In this document: piece after piece, positions 1 to 11,689 of the stretch
Layout: every line of letters begins with the position of its first letter
Position numbering within the stretch: position 1 is the first letter of the stretch
Assembly: GCA_029959085.1 (NCBI GenBank)
Contig: JARWIR010000039.1
Span: 6,498,659-6,562,658 of the forward strand
Direction of reading: 5' to 3'
Origin: Nemophila menziesii
Lineage: Eukaryota; Streptophyta; Magnoliopsida; Boraginales; Hydrophyllaceae
DNA: 64,000 nucleotides
Made by a program: the position numbers and the translations under genes
Notes under the pieces: model-generated
The model's database searches: none
The model's input: only the letters and a program-made list of their open reading frames with translations
Told to the model about the DNA's origin: nothing

Positions 1-921
1 CTTAAGCCTTTTCTTTTGTAGCCACGATATAAGCCCATTATCCTCTAGATTATTAGGCATGACCAAATGACCCGCACTTGAATCACAACCCTGAGACTTG
101 TCTCGAGCTTGAGTTTGGGGTGGAGGGTCCACATTTGGGAACTTACATTGGGAAGGGATCATATGTGTTTGTATTGGGGCACACAAATAAAAGATGATAT
201 TATTATTTGTAACCCTTTGCCGAGAAATTAAAAAAAATTATAAGAGGCATGACTTTTCACATCAAAATGATGGTCATGGGTATCTTGTAAAAAAAAAAAG
301 AAGAAAAGAAATGAAAAAAAAATAAATAAAAAGAAAGAATAAATAAATCGGCAAAGTGGAGTATTTTTGGAAATCATCTTAGTTTTATTTTGGTTGACAT
401 TGGGGACGCAACATTAGCGCGTCAATTGAGTGAGAACATTTTTTGAGCGTAAACTCAAGCTCGAGGACATTGTTGATGGTAAGTGAGGAGAGAGCCAAAA
501 GCTCACTTCAAATTTACCAAATATATATCCATACCGTCCTTAAGCCATTATTAAAACCATAAAGACCTCGTGATTCCTAAGTGCATAGTGAATTTATAAT
601 TCTGTTGATAGGGAATACACTAGGTGGAGCGTTCAAAGCGAGGTAGGATTAATGACCACCCTATAGCCATCATACAGAGATGAGTACAAGTGTAACCTTC
701 AAGCATTGCGACTTTAATTTTATGATTGAGATTATTTATATTTGATGTTGCATGATTAGTGTATGTATGTGTTAGTTCTTAGAGTTTTGCTATATGAGAT
801 TTATCTTAAGAATTGCTTTAGGGTTATTTGCTAGCTTCTATTTGTTCTTACGTTTACTTCTACCCCCTTGTTTTGTTTTGTTTTGCTTTGTCGGGACGAC
901 AAAGGTTTGAGTTGGGGGTCT
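1..921 (+). mobile_element. 3' internal tail of a Ty3/gypsy-type LTR retrotransposon
   Basis: I see no gag or pol reading frame; this is the non-coding stretch that plant Ty3/gypsy elements carry between the integrase end and the 3' LTR. The supporting sign is the purine-rich tract at about 901-918 (AAAGGTTTGAGTTGGGGG), directly before a TG that opens the LTR. That is the usual polypurine tract plus LTR arrangement that primes plus-strand DNA synthesis. The wording resembles Athila/Tat-type elements, but no protein domain is available to fix the lineage. A poly-A/purine stretch at 280-350 is low complexity. The body and 5' LTR must lie left of the window. Confidence 0.6.
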
Positions 922-2449
922 TGATGTCTCCCTAATTGTTCTTATTTTTTACCCTTAGGAGACATCATTTTTTGTGTTTATTCAATCAATTTGATAGACT
1001 TTTGGACTAAATATGCAATAATATGATTTTCCTCTTTTATTTCTAGCATTTCTAGTTTATTAAGCTTTTGCGCGTAATATTGGTATTTTTAGTGTAAAGT
1101 TTACAGGTTTTAGATGTTAGCTAGAAGAGGAATCCGAGGAGAAGTCAAAGATCAAGAGATAGAGTCAAGACTTGAAGATAAATCCCGAAGATATTATTTT
1201 TAGAGCTGAAAATCCATTTTCATGGCCATAGATTGCTGATTTCGAGGTGCTTAAGCCATAATTTAGCCGCTGACCTTTGAAGAGAAAACATTCCTTATCG
1301 AGTTACGGAACTTTAGCAACTGGAATGAGGTCAATCGGAACCATAACGAATCGGGAAAAGCCATTTTAGTGAAGGTGTATCAGCAGTTACGGGATTTTGG
1401 GCTTAGAATTTGGGCTTGGACATTTAATTAGTGTTTTATTCTTAGGTGCAAGCGCTAATCCGTTTTTACACTATAAAACCAGCCTTTGACTTCTATTTTC
1501 AACACAATTCACATTCTGCAAGATTAAAACACCAGTGAGAAGCAACAGAAGGAAGAAAGAAGAAGCTACAAGAGCTGGAGAGGGTCTATATCTCCGTTCG
1601 TAGTCATTCCTATTCCGGAAATTAGGTTCTTTTTATCTTTTAATTTTGTAATCAAATATGAATTCCTTTACATTTAATTTAGTTTTTCCTTTTAATAAGA
1701 GCTAAACATTTCATAGTGCTTGAGAACAATTAATGGGTGAATCCCAATCTTATTGAATTACGAATGTTGAATTTGGGTTTCTGAATTAAACTAGATTGGG
1801 CTTTTACTCTTTTCGATAAATTGAGAATATTTACTGTTTTTAGCGTCATGAACTAGGAACAGGTGTTAGTATTTAGGCTATTCCAATTAGTGGCGATTGG
1901 ATCATCCTGACGGAGGGTTTAGATACAGAACCATTTATTCAATCTAGGATAGAAGCTATTGATTCTGACGAACTTAGCTAATCCTAGGGCCAATGAGGTA
2001 ATAAAACTTAAACATTCAAAGGTGGATCATATTTACCCTGACGGGACTAGTGACACTCTAGGATCGCCTTATAGTCCACCCTGACGGGGGTATAAAGAAT
2101 TTAGAATCCCGACCATTGTAATTAACCAATTTAGCCCTTAAACAACATAAGTTAGGAAATAGGATTGGGAGGATCCTTGCGTTCTCAAGTGCTACTTCTC
2201 ATATTGCGTTTTACATCATTTTACTTGCATCTTACCTTTTATTTGCATTTTAATAATTGTCTTCCATTTATTTAGCATCAATACAAAACCAAACAAACAT
2301 ATTATCTTTATTTGCTTTCATAAGTGCATTCAATCATTAATAGATAAGCATTGTAGTCAACCATCCCGTCCTTGGAACGAATCTGTTTTATCAGTTATAC
2401 TACTTGGGACAACCGTACACTTGCGGTTGTGGTTCGATTATTTATTGCA
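922..2449 (+). mobile_element. 3' LTR of the Ty3/gypsy-type element
   Basis: The LTR starts with TG right after the polypurine tract and probably ends with the CA at 2,448-2,449, giving about 1.53 kb. It contains a TATA box (1,472-1,478) followed by an A/C-rich leader, as expected of a U3-R-U5 layout. The word CCTGACGG recurs at 1,906, 2,037 and 2,090. The right end cannot be checked because the 5' LTR is outside the window, and the 5-bp target duplication would be 2,450-2,454 if this end is right. The LTR lies tail-on against the last exon of the transposase-associated gene. Confidence 0.6.
1472..1478 (+). promoter_or_regulatory. LTR TATA box
   Basis: TATAAAA in the context ACTATAAAACC lies about 550 bp into the LTR. 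It is followed 25-40 bp later by the A/C-rich leader around 1,500-1,515, which fits a Pol II start at the U3/R border. Its position is typical for plant LTR promoters. No transcript evidence is available. Confidence 0.5.
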
Positions 2450-3945
2450 TTTATTTAGAACACACAAAGGACCACCAGGGGGTTGACTCGGCCGATTAGA
2501 AGAAGCTGTGGGCCCAGGTGATATTAAGGATGGATCCGGTATACGTGCAAGATTTTGAGCCGCGCGAAGCTCGTTCATCCCAGCCAGAATCGCCTTAAGC
2601 AGCTCCTCGTTCTCCCTGTCCGGCTGTGTAGGAGTCCTGGATCGTTTCCTGACCGGACCAATGGTAGGCACCCAATATTTAGTCTTGGGTGGGTGTAGGA
2701 CCTCCATGATTGTCTCGAGCATGGCATCCATCTGCTCCTGGATGCTAACTTCAGCACCTTCCGCTCCGGCCTGGACAACCTTCTTCTTCATCTTCTCCCA
2801 ATTTCAATTTAAAAATAAATTAGATTAATAAAAAAATAAATTTAAAATAAAAAATTAATTTAAATCAATTTTTTTTTTTAAAAAGACTTACACTAGCTTT
2901 CTCCAAACACTGGTCACGCCAGCTATCTGTAACTGCATCATACGATAGGTGGTCGAAATAGCCGCTTAAAGGAGGAAGCTCCATCTCAACCTGGGTCTCG
3001 TCATCCGTAAAAGTCAACGGCTCTTTCGTCACCGTCTTCAGCTTCCCCTAGACAGCATACAATAACAAATATTAATTAGTTAACAATTAAATTAAATTAA
3101 ATACTAAATTAAGTTTTAATTTTTAAAACTTATACCTCAATAATCACCTCCCGAGTCTGCGACCAGTTCCTTGACCCCGCCTTGCTCGGAACTGTCTGCT
3201 GCTCACGATTCTTCTTGTTTATATCAGCCTGACTCTGTTACAAATAAAAAAGAAGTAGTTATAAAATTAATTTAAAAAAATGTATAAAATAATCAAATTA
3301 TTATTTTTTTCTACATGTTTCGCCAAGTCATCAAACATCTTCTTTGTCGCCTCCCAAATCACCGGGTCAACATCTGGTGGAACTTCATATGTGTAGTAGT
3401 AGTCGTTCTTCAAATCCGACTTGTATCGCCTGTAGGCTCCTCCAGTCATCGTAGTCAACCTCTTAACAATCTCATGCCAATCTTCTCGCCTCCTCCACTC
3501 CTCCAAATCAAAAAACTGCCGCAGTCGCTGCAAAATTACCCCTTTATTATTGTCGGGGACATCTGACCATTGTTTGTAGCACGGGGGAACAACCTCTCGA
3601 ACAGCATTACCCACCACCTGACCCACGTGTTTGCTATGCTCGCCCACGAAGTTCCAGGTGCCGTCTATGACAGAAAGGTCAACTGGAATGGGACAGCCGA
3701 CTCTCTTCAGGGTCTCCTGAGCTGTCCGGATAGAGGTGGAAGCTTTCGGACTCCTTCTTTTACGTTGACCTGTTTTAGTGAAAAATACTTAGTAATTAGA
3801 TATTTTCTTAATTAATAAATAAACATTAATTGAATTTCTTATTACCCGATGGTTGGGCACAGTCACCATTCGAACGTGGTGGACCCCTCGGGGAATCTTT
3901 ACCCCTCCCGTCTCCTCCGTTACTCCTACTCATGACAGCAGCCAT
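2438..3945 (-). CDS. Transposase_24 (Ptta/En/Spm)-type protein of a CACTA-like transposon, five exons
   Basis: I can join five exons in one frame, all with GT-AG introns: 3945-3846, 3769-3315, 3234-3136, 3047-2892 and 2794-2438 (introns 76-97 nt), giving about 388 residues. Residues 1-33 are a basic, Gly/Ser/Pro-rich start (MAAVMSRSNGG). Exon 2 carries the pattern of the plant Transposase_24 family: GCPIPVDL, a G-rich turn, REVVPPCYKQWSDVP, RQFFDLEEW and a lysine/tyrosine-rich end (KSDLKNDYYYTY). Exon 3 has the usual NKKNREQQ..SKAGSRNWSQ segment, and exons 4-5 are acidic to charged. In CACTA elements this is the accessory ORF, not the DDE transposase, and its biochemical role is unsettled. 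The last residues (about CNK and the stop) seem to come from the LTR, so the C-terminus is probably truncated. The acceptor at 2,795 has a weak pyrimidine tract. No TIR or DDE gene is visible. Confidence 0.72.
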
Positions 3946-3959
3946 CTATAAAAAATCAT

Positions 3960-4440
3960 AAAATTGCAAATAAGTCTCATTTTTTTAAAAATTTGCAATT
4001 ACGTCCTTTTTTTTATAAAATTGTATTTTAGTCCTCTATTTTTTTAATATTGCAAATAATTCCTAAATTTCTTAAAAATGCATTTTTGTCCCATTTTTTT
4101 TAAAATTTGCAATTAAGTCATATATTTTTCTAAAATTGCATTTTAGTCCAAATTTTTTAAAAATTGCAAATAAGTCATATTTCTAAAAAAATTGTATTTT
4201 AGTCCAAATTTTTATAAAATATGCAATTAAGTCCTATTTTTTTAAAAAAAATTGCATTTTAGTCCAATTTTTTATAAAATTGCATTTTAGTCCTCTATTT
4301 TTCTAAAATTGCATTTTAGTCCAATTTTTTATAAAATTAGATTTTAGTCCTCTATTTTTCTAAAATTGCATTTTAGTCCTATTTTTATAAAATTTCAATT
4401 TAGTCCTCTATTTTTCTAAAATTGCATTTTAGTCCTATTT
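3960..4440. repeat. minisatellite, period about 29 bp
   Basis: The word AGTCC after a TGCATTTT-like block recurs at 4,201, 4,230, 4,261, 4,289, 4,318, 4,346, 4,375, 4,402 and 4,431, so the spacing is 27-31 bp. A more degenerate form (GCAATTAAGTC/GCAAATAAGTC) fills 3,960-4,200. It lies just upstream of the minus-strand transposase-associated gene and ends abruptly at the satellite border, so it may be subterminal repeat material of the same transposon. That link is inferred. Confidence 0.8.
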
Positions 4441-7400
4441 ATCAAATATATCTATATATAATAATTAGAATTATATATTTATTCTCTTTTATTGTGTATG
4501 AAATCTTTTTTTGTTTTTTATGTTGGTTGCTATATTATGTATCTCTCTCAAAAAAATATGTAGGTATGATTTATTAAATTGTAGTGAATACAAATTTGTC
4601 AAAATAGAAAGTAACAAACCATCCAAAAAAACATGTATTAAATTACATTTTAAGTTTTATGGAAAGTACATGTAACTTTACATATTTTATCATATTGCAA
4701 ACAAACATGTGTATCACATTTGAATCAACTTTCATTAAACTGTGATTAATACGTAAACTAATCAGAAATAGTCATGTCTTATAAGGATTAAAATATGGCT
4801 AAAATATTGAAAACATTATTATACACATCTATAGGTTTATTGAAATTAAAATCAAATAAACAATTCCTAAAATACTAAGTTGTATTACACGCTAAGAGAT
4901 TACTTATGCCCAACTAATAATTGTTGGTTTAATTATATCATATTTACGAATGCTTACAAGCTTATAGCATAGAAAAATAAAGCTTATTTATGTGATTTGT
5001 TGTGACAATAAATTTAGGTATTTTAGGATGAGGTTAATTACACAATGTATATGAAAATAACACAAAATTTATGTACTTCTATCGGTCTAATAATACACCT
5101 GAGTTCAAAATCGACGAGACAATACTATTTACGGTCACCTTCGGAATAAAATTTCTTTTTAGTCTAGATTTCATTTTACGTGTAACATGATGTTTTAAAT
5201 TATCTCATATGTTAATAAGCCACCAAACTATGTGTGTTGCATTAAGTGTACACAAATTTAACATCATTAAATGGTTCGCGGACGCTTAAGAGAAATATTT
5301 TCTTGCTATCATTTTCAAGTGTCTAAAAGGAATATACCTCTTATGTATTGCTAATTATATATTTATTTATGTTGGAAGATCATTCTTTTTTCTCATCTAG
5401 TCATCACTATTCTCTATCATTGCTGTTTGGACATTTCAAAATGTCTTCATCGACCTGCTAAATAGTGTTCTATGTCGTGTAATGGTATTTTTTGAGTCTA
5501 CCCTAATATATTGAATACTTAATCGAACATCTAACTACCAAAATATGGGTTACTTTGACTTAGATATTCATGTGCATTCTCATTGATTTCTTCGCACATT
5601 TTAATTGTAGTTATGTTGTATGTAGGGTGTAGATTTTTGTGATATTTGTTTTAGTCACAACTATTTTCATATGGTGTCAATCTTTTACACACTAAAATCA
5701 AGAGAATTATTTTGTTTAGCATGCATACAAGGATCTCCAATCTTTCACCATTTTGTAGAATCCCTTTCTGGAGAACTTACAATCCATTCTTTCCGTAACA
5801 ATCACCGTTTATCATACATAACTACAATATCATTGACAATAATTTACAAACCTGGATTCAAAGCGTGTCGACCATAAATTCACAATCTTGTAACATTGAA
5901 TAAGTTGGTGTGTTTCTAATTAACACCTTTTGTTTTGTGATCACTACACCAACAATCAAGGATTAAAGTTATATACTGTTTCGTAGAATAAATTTAATTA
6001 AAATGGTTTCCATAGTGTTGTTGACTTTCTTTTATTTCAAATTCAGCTCCATACAATGCCATACTATTACCTTCTTCAACATCACATACTTTAAAAATTG
6101 TGGCCAAATATTGCATGTATACTTTATCCATCTATCTCCCTGTTAATTATAATATATAAATACATAATTAAACGTAAAGGAGTAGGCATGAAATTTCTTT
6201 TGATTTGATTGCATTATACGACCATATATTATTCAAAAATTTGTGAGCATTTTCCTATGTTATTAAAAAATTATACTGTATGACCCTATATTAATTTGTA
6301 CAATACTTCTATCTAATACTGGATACTCAAATACCAATTATTTTATGAGAAATACCCCATGTTTGTGTCAAGCAAAAACTAATTATAGTAACTACCTAAT
6401 TTATCTATGACATGTGTTTTCTCAATATAATTAACTATTATGTTCTTAATATTGGTCCATGCAATATAGGATGAAAGTCTTACCCTATTAATTTTTTGTA
6501 TATTCTTTCTGAATATGCTGCTAACTTTAATGTAATGATGAGAACTATTGGTAAGGAGTTAGACGCCGGTTCATACACCATTGTATACTCAATTAAGTCT
6601 AGTTTACGTGACCGTAGACATAGCGTTTCATTGAGATGACGCAACCTATCTAGTTTTTGCAAAAACAACATGGGCAATGTTTTTACTAGGTTGAATCAAG
6701 GTTGACCCTGGATAGAGAGCTATAAAAATTACACTATGAAACCGCATTTGCACTCCCTATTATAAAAATCAAATTTAAGATAAAGTCAGACGATAAGCAA
6801 GGAGATGTCATTAACATCTTCATCATAATTAAATTATTGTGTGACTTTAACTTTTTATTTATTAAAATTTATTCTTGAGTTATGGTTATGCTTAACCTTA
6901 TATTATTCATGAAATACTGTCTTCATTAGCTTATGTCGATTTCATATTAACCGTAGAATTATGAATTGAGGCTTTTTGTATGAATTTAGGGTTTTTGCTT
7001 AATTGATATTTATTTATACGTAATTCATATTATCTTGTATAAAGTTTTTTTACCATTATAAAGTCCATGAAATTAATTATCCCTTTTTTTTGTGAATCAC
7101 ACCCGGGAGGGGGATTAAAAGGTGGAACTATATATTAGATGTGTTTATTCGTAATAGAATAAAAATAATATACATAGTGCTTTATAGGGTTAAATTCATC
7201 GGTGTCTAATAAATATGTAGGAATATACGTGAGAGGTTAGATGTCTTCTAGAGTAACAGTTAATGTGAATAGTAAACATCGCTCTTATTTAAATTAAGTA
7301 GAGGCTTAGGTGGAATCTATATTCCCAATTAATGTGAATAGTAAACATAATTTTATTCTCTTAAGCCTAACCTTTTGTTCTTTGGTGAATTAGATCATCG

Positions 7401-7686
7401 CGAGCTAGTTTCGTCCCTATTTTAGTCCCTATATTTGCATTTTATTTCTTTTAATTATTAATTATTGAAACCAAAACAAATATATAATATATTATTACAC
7501 AACATTTTATTTAACGCCATTTAACACACACTATAAGTTTTACAATCCCTGTGGATATGATAAAAATTTACATTACTACTTTGAATGATCCATAAAATTT
7601 TGTGAGGAGTTACGCTCTTGGGTACGTAAATCACCTCACTACTAGAGGGATTCAAATTCTTTTGGAATCTTTGTGGTGGATTGCAT
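4441..7686 (+). repeat. satellite monomer M1, modules A-B-C
   Basis: This is the first copy of the complex satellite, entered part-way through module A. Module A (to about 6,040) carries anchors such as GTGTATGAAATC and AAGTACATGTAACTTTACAT that recur at 18.7, 20.7, 28.3, 32.7, 37.9, 39.7, 47.5, 51.9, 54.5 and 57.2 kb. Module B (about 6,040-6,760) has GATGAAAGTCTTACC. Module C (about 7,080-7,680) has AGGGGGATTAAAAGGTGGAA and leads into the hexamer array. The 320 bp at about 5,518-5,838 are present here and in M7 but missing from M3. Small open frames here shift between copies, so I take none as coding. Confidence 0.8.
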
Positions 7687-9230
7687 TAAAGGTTAAATTA
7701 TTGGTTAAAGTTAAGGTTAAGGTTAATGTTTTAGGTTTAAGGTTTAAGGTTTAAGGTTCAAGGTTAAGGTTAAAAAAGTTAAGGTGAATTGGAAGTTGAA
7801 GGTTAAGGTTAATGTTAAGGTGAAGGTTTAAGGTTTAAGTTACATTTAAATTTAAAGTTTAAGGTTTAAGGTGTAATACTTAAAGTTTAAGGGTTATGGT
7901 TATAGTTAAGGTTATGATTAAGGTGAAAGCAAACATTAAGTTGTATAGTTTATGTTTTACGTTTAAGGTTTACAGTTTAAGGTTAAGATTAAGGTTAAGA
8001 TTAAGGTTTGGGTAAAGGTTAAGGTAAAGTGAAAGAAAACACTATGTTGTATGGTTTAAGGTATAATATTTAAGGTTAAATTCTTATGTTTAACGTTAAG
8101 TTTAAGGTTTAGGTTAAGGTTAAGGATAAGATTAAAGTTAAGGTAAATGTTAAGGAAACGGTTGAGATTAATGATAATGTTAAATTCATTACTAAGTCAA
8201 ACATTAAGTTTAAGTTTAAGGTTAAGGTTAAGGCTAAGGTCAAGGTTAATGTTAGGTTAATGTTAAGAATAAGGTCAAGGATGTGGTTAAGGCTTATACT
8301 TAAGGGGTTGAGGTTAAGGTTAAGACTAAGGAGTAAAGGGTTATGGTCAGGTTAAGATTAACGTTAAATTTAAGGTTAAGGTTAATGTTAAGGTTAAATA
8401 TAAGGTTCATTTTAATGTTTAGGTTACTTTAAGATTAATGCTAAGGATAGGGTTAATTTTAAGGTTAAGGCTAAAGGCTAAGACTAGGACTAGTTCTAGG
8501 CATAAGGATAAGGCTAAGCTTAAGATTAAGGCTAAGGCTAAGGATAAAGTTAAGTATAAGGGCAAAGGCTAATTATAAGGTTAAGGCTAGGGCTAGGGAT
8601 AGGGTTAATACTAAGTATAAAGCTAAGGATATGGTTAAGGTTAATGCCATGGTTAAGGTTAAGTTTAAGGTTGAGAGTGAGGTTCGGGTAAGGTTAGGGC
8701 TACAATTAATTTTAAGTTTAAAGTTTAAATTTTTGGTTATGGTTAAGGTTAAGGTTAAGTCTAAGGGTTAATTTTAAGGTAAAAATCAAGTCTTAGTTTA
8801 AGTTTAAGGTTTAAGATTTGACCTTTAAGTTTCATGTTGTAGAGATTTAAGTTCTAAGGTAAAATATAAATGTGATGAATCTTCATTTGGTTAAGGTTAA
8901 AATTATGGTTTAAACCTTAAATGATAACGTTAGTCTAAGGGTTAAGGAGTAAAGGGTTATGGATAAAGTTATAAGATTTAAGGTTTGAGGTCAAATATCA
9001 ACACAATAATTTTTCATGTGGTTTAGATTAGAATTGGGGTTTAAACCTTAAAGGTAAGGATAAGGTTAGGGTTAGGGTAAATGTTAAAATTGAGTCTAAG
9101 TTTAAGGTTATGATGAAATTTAGGTTTCAAGTTTAAAGTTCAAGATTTAAGGTAAAGTGTACAGATTAGTGATAAGTTTAAGCGTATAATTAAGGTTAAG
9201 GTTTAAATGTAAGGTTAAGGATAAGGTTAA
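7687..9230 (+). repeat. module E, degenerate GGTTAA/TTAAGG array, copy 1
   Basis: About 1.5 kb made of the hexamer TTAAGG in the G-rich-top-strand orientation. It is mixed with the heptamer TTTAAGG (clear at about 7,735-7,760), GGCTAA variants (8,460-8,640) and single-base changes. Runs of perfect units are only two to four long. Non-repeat words such as GAAAGCAAACA and AATCTTCATTTGG recur in the other E copies, so this is an old array copied as a block. A short TTAGGG-like pair is at about 9,063. It resembles an interstitial telomeric array but the unit is not the plant TTTAGGG. Confidence 0.9.
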
Positions 9231-9934
9231 CGTTATTTTTTATTATAATAACATATATCCAAATATTTTTAAGTTTGTATTTTATAATTTTTAATTTCTT
9301 GTACATATTTATTTATGCTTATATAACATTTCTTGTATTTAGCTTGCACACATTTTATTCAAAATTTATTCAAAATTCATTGTGTGTGGTTCAAGATTCA
9401 AGGTTCTCCATTTACAGGATTTGGAAAAGGAAAAAATTTATTCTAACAATAGGGAATCAAACCCAAATCCCCTATGTAAGCCTTTAAAATAAGTTTTGCT
9501 TTATTGTCGGACATTAAACATAAGTCTCCTAGGTGAAAGTCAGATATTCAACACGGAAGGATGAAAAACATTTAGAATATTGTGTATAGCGTGTAAGGAG
9601 TGGGATAAGTGTTAATTAAGTTTTCTTGTATTAGTAAAAAATAATTATTGTGATTAATGTGAATTAGTAAATTAAGGGTTCACATACGATCATGTTTGTC
9701 TTTTAAGTAGATGAACCACGTCGATTAAATAAGTTTGTTTTATCATAAGAAATTGAACATGATTTTATTAAAAATTCTTTAAATTAAACAATGACGTTGT
9801 TACCTTTTCTTAATATACAATTATATCGTCCAATAAATTATAATTGTTTTGATGAAAAACGAATAATTATATAAGAATAATTATAGATGTTAATAATTTT
9901 GTTTGGAATGAATAAATAGGATAATTACCAATAA
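9231..9934 (+). repeat. satellite M1, module F and start of X
   Basis: Module F (about 9,231-9,610) starts with the word AACATATATCCAAATATTTT and recurs after E copies at 15.1, 25.2, 44.5 and 58.4 kb. Module X (from about 9,610) has the word ATATCGTCCAATAAATTA, shared with 15.75 kb and, slightly changed, 59.0 kb. X is cut here by the foldback element. No gene is seen. Confidence 0.75.
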
Positions 9935-9960
9935 ATAGATATTTTCCTTTTATTATTATA

Positions 9961-10130
9961 TCCAACCACCAACACCTCATAAATTCTCCATCGGCCACCA
10001 CAACCACCACCACCACCCCACCACTCCCACCACCACACTCCACCACAACCACCTAACCCCTACCACCATTTCCACCACCACCACCACCACCCTAACCACA
10101 ACACACCACCTCCACCTACCACCATTATTC
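9961..10130 (+). repeat. ACC-rich triplet array, left foldback terminus
   Basis: CCA/ACC triplets with interruptions, purine-poor on the top strand. It is the mirror partner of the GGT array at 11,690-12,050, so it belongs to the arm terminus and is not an independent microsatellite. Confidence 0.85.
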
Positions 10131-10387
10131 TCAGTCGACCACTACCTTCGCCTTTAACCAAAAACGACTAGTTTCGTCACCACCAACTAATTTCATCACA
10201 CACGTGTTTCCATGATTTTATGAAAACTTCATAACTAATTCTAAAACAAAAATGTAAAACTTACAAATTTGAATATTTTGACGAGACAAATTAATATTTA
10301 CGCCGATGTTTTTTTATGAATTTATTTATTTATTTTTTCATATCGATAAACAGATTTATGTGCTGCTATAACAAACAAAAAAAGATT

Positions 10388-10655
10388 TTGTCAAGGCTCG
10401 AACCCCTCCCTGAACATGAGTTAGCTCAACTGGCCAGAGCCTTGCTATTTCTTTAGCACTTAAAGGGGAGGTCTATAGTTTGAATCCTCTCCCTAACAGG
10501 TGTAAAGTAAGAAGTTCAAGACTCGAACCCCTCCTTGAACATGGGTAACCTAGGTCTGATTTACTTGGGAATATACATGGGTAGGCGTGTATATCCCCGT
10601 TTGATTAGTCGTGGTACACGCAAGCAATCCCGGACCACCCATGTACCAAAAAAAA
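10388..10655 (+). mobile_element. tRNA-derived SINE-like insertion
   Basis: This segment interrupts the left arm of the foldback element; the matching right arm runs uninterrupted at about 11,455. It has a tRNA-like head with box A TAGCTCAACTGG (10,422-10,433) and box B AGTTTGAATCC (10,477-10,487), the layout of an internal Pol III promoter. An unrelated body follows, with GTGTATATCCCCG and CGTGGTACACGC, and an A8 tail at 10,648-10,655. Length (about 270 bp), head and A tail fit a plant SINE. The body also has a reverse box B-like word near 10,525. Target duplication is not clear. Confidence 0.65.
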
Positions 10656-11689
10656 TTCAAACACCACAACACGCGCGCGTTCGTGAATTTCTTTTATAAA
10701 CATCGTAATTAAATCCAGGAAAAATTAGAAAAACTAAAAACTTGTACTATTTAACGGGGCAAGTTCATATCTATATCAGCGATTTTTTTTTGATATTTTT
10801 TTTACTTTTGATATTCAGTCTTATGTGTTCCTACAATACACAAAAATATATTTACGTATTCTTGTAACACATAAAATCAAGAAATCAATATAAAACATTA
10901 TTTTATTTAACAAAATATTTTTTTCTCTTTATTAAATGCATATACCTTATATTTACTCTTTTTTACTATCTTGATGTATTATCTTTTTGCCCAACCTCTT
11001 TTTGTTATTTTTTGTGTTTATCCAACACATAAAATAGTTATTTGTATATTACAGCAAAACACAAAACCATGTACTCCCTTTTTGTCATGCGCTTTTCAGT
11101 TTGTGATTATGTGTATCACTTGAACATAGAAACTGATCGGTTTTACTGGAAAAGAAAAGATGAATTTGTGTGTTACTGTTGTACACAAATGTCTGTTTTG
11201 TGTATTACAATTAATGCATCAAGATAGTTAAAATAAGTAAAATTAGTGTATATGTGACTAACAGAGAGAAAAAATAATTTTGTTAAAGAAAATAATGTTT
11301 TAGATTGATTTTGTAATTTTGTATATTACAGAAATACATAAATATATTTATGTGTATTGTAGAAACACAGAAAATTGAATACAGTTTTTTATTTTTTTGG
11401 ATTTACTATGATTTTTTATAAAAAAATTCAAAGACGTGCGCGTGTTGTGAAATTTGGAAAATCTTTTTTTTGACAACACATAAAACGGATTATAGAAATT
11501 AAAAATTTAAAAATATCAAAAAAATCATAGACGTAAATATTTGTCATTCTCGTCTTAAAATGCAAATCTATTATTTTTACAATTTTTTTAGAATTAGTTA
11601 TGATTTTTTTTAAATCTCATGGATACGCGCTCGTGATGAAATTAGTTGATGGTGTTTGGTTGTGACGGAACTAGACAGTTGTGTTTATG

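Noticed and set aside
5671..5877. 68-codon frame in module A, also seen at 33,942-34,178
   Set aside because: Present in two copies but broken in M7 (about 41,045-41,250) and deleted in M3. AT-rich composition gives such frames by chance in near-identical repeats.
9055..9080. TTAGGG-type units as a canonical interstitial telomere
   Set aside because: Only two units in each E copy within a TTAAGG context; more likely point variants.
7687..9230. CRISPR-like regular repeat array
   Set aside because: No repeat-spacer alternation; the context is a plant satellite.
10415..10502. Functional tRNA gene
   Set aside because: Boxes A and B are present, but I see no convincing acceptor stem or anticodon arm, and the unit continues into a SINE-like body with an A tail.
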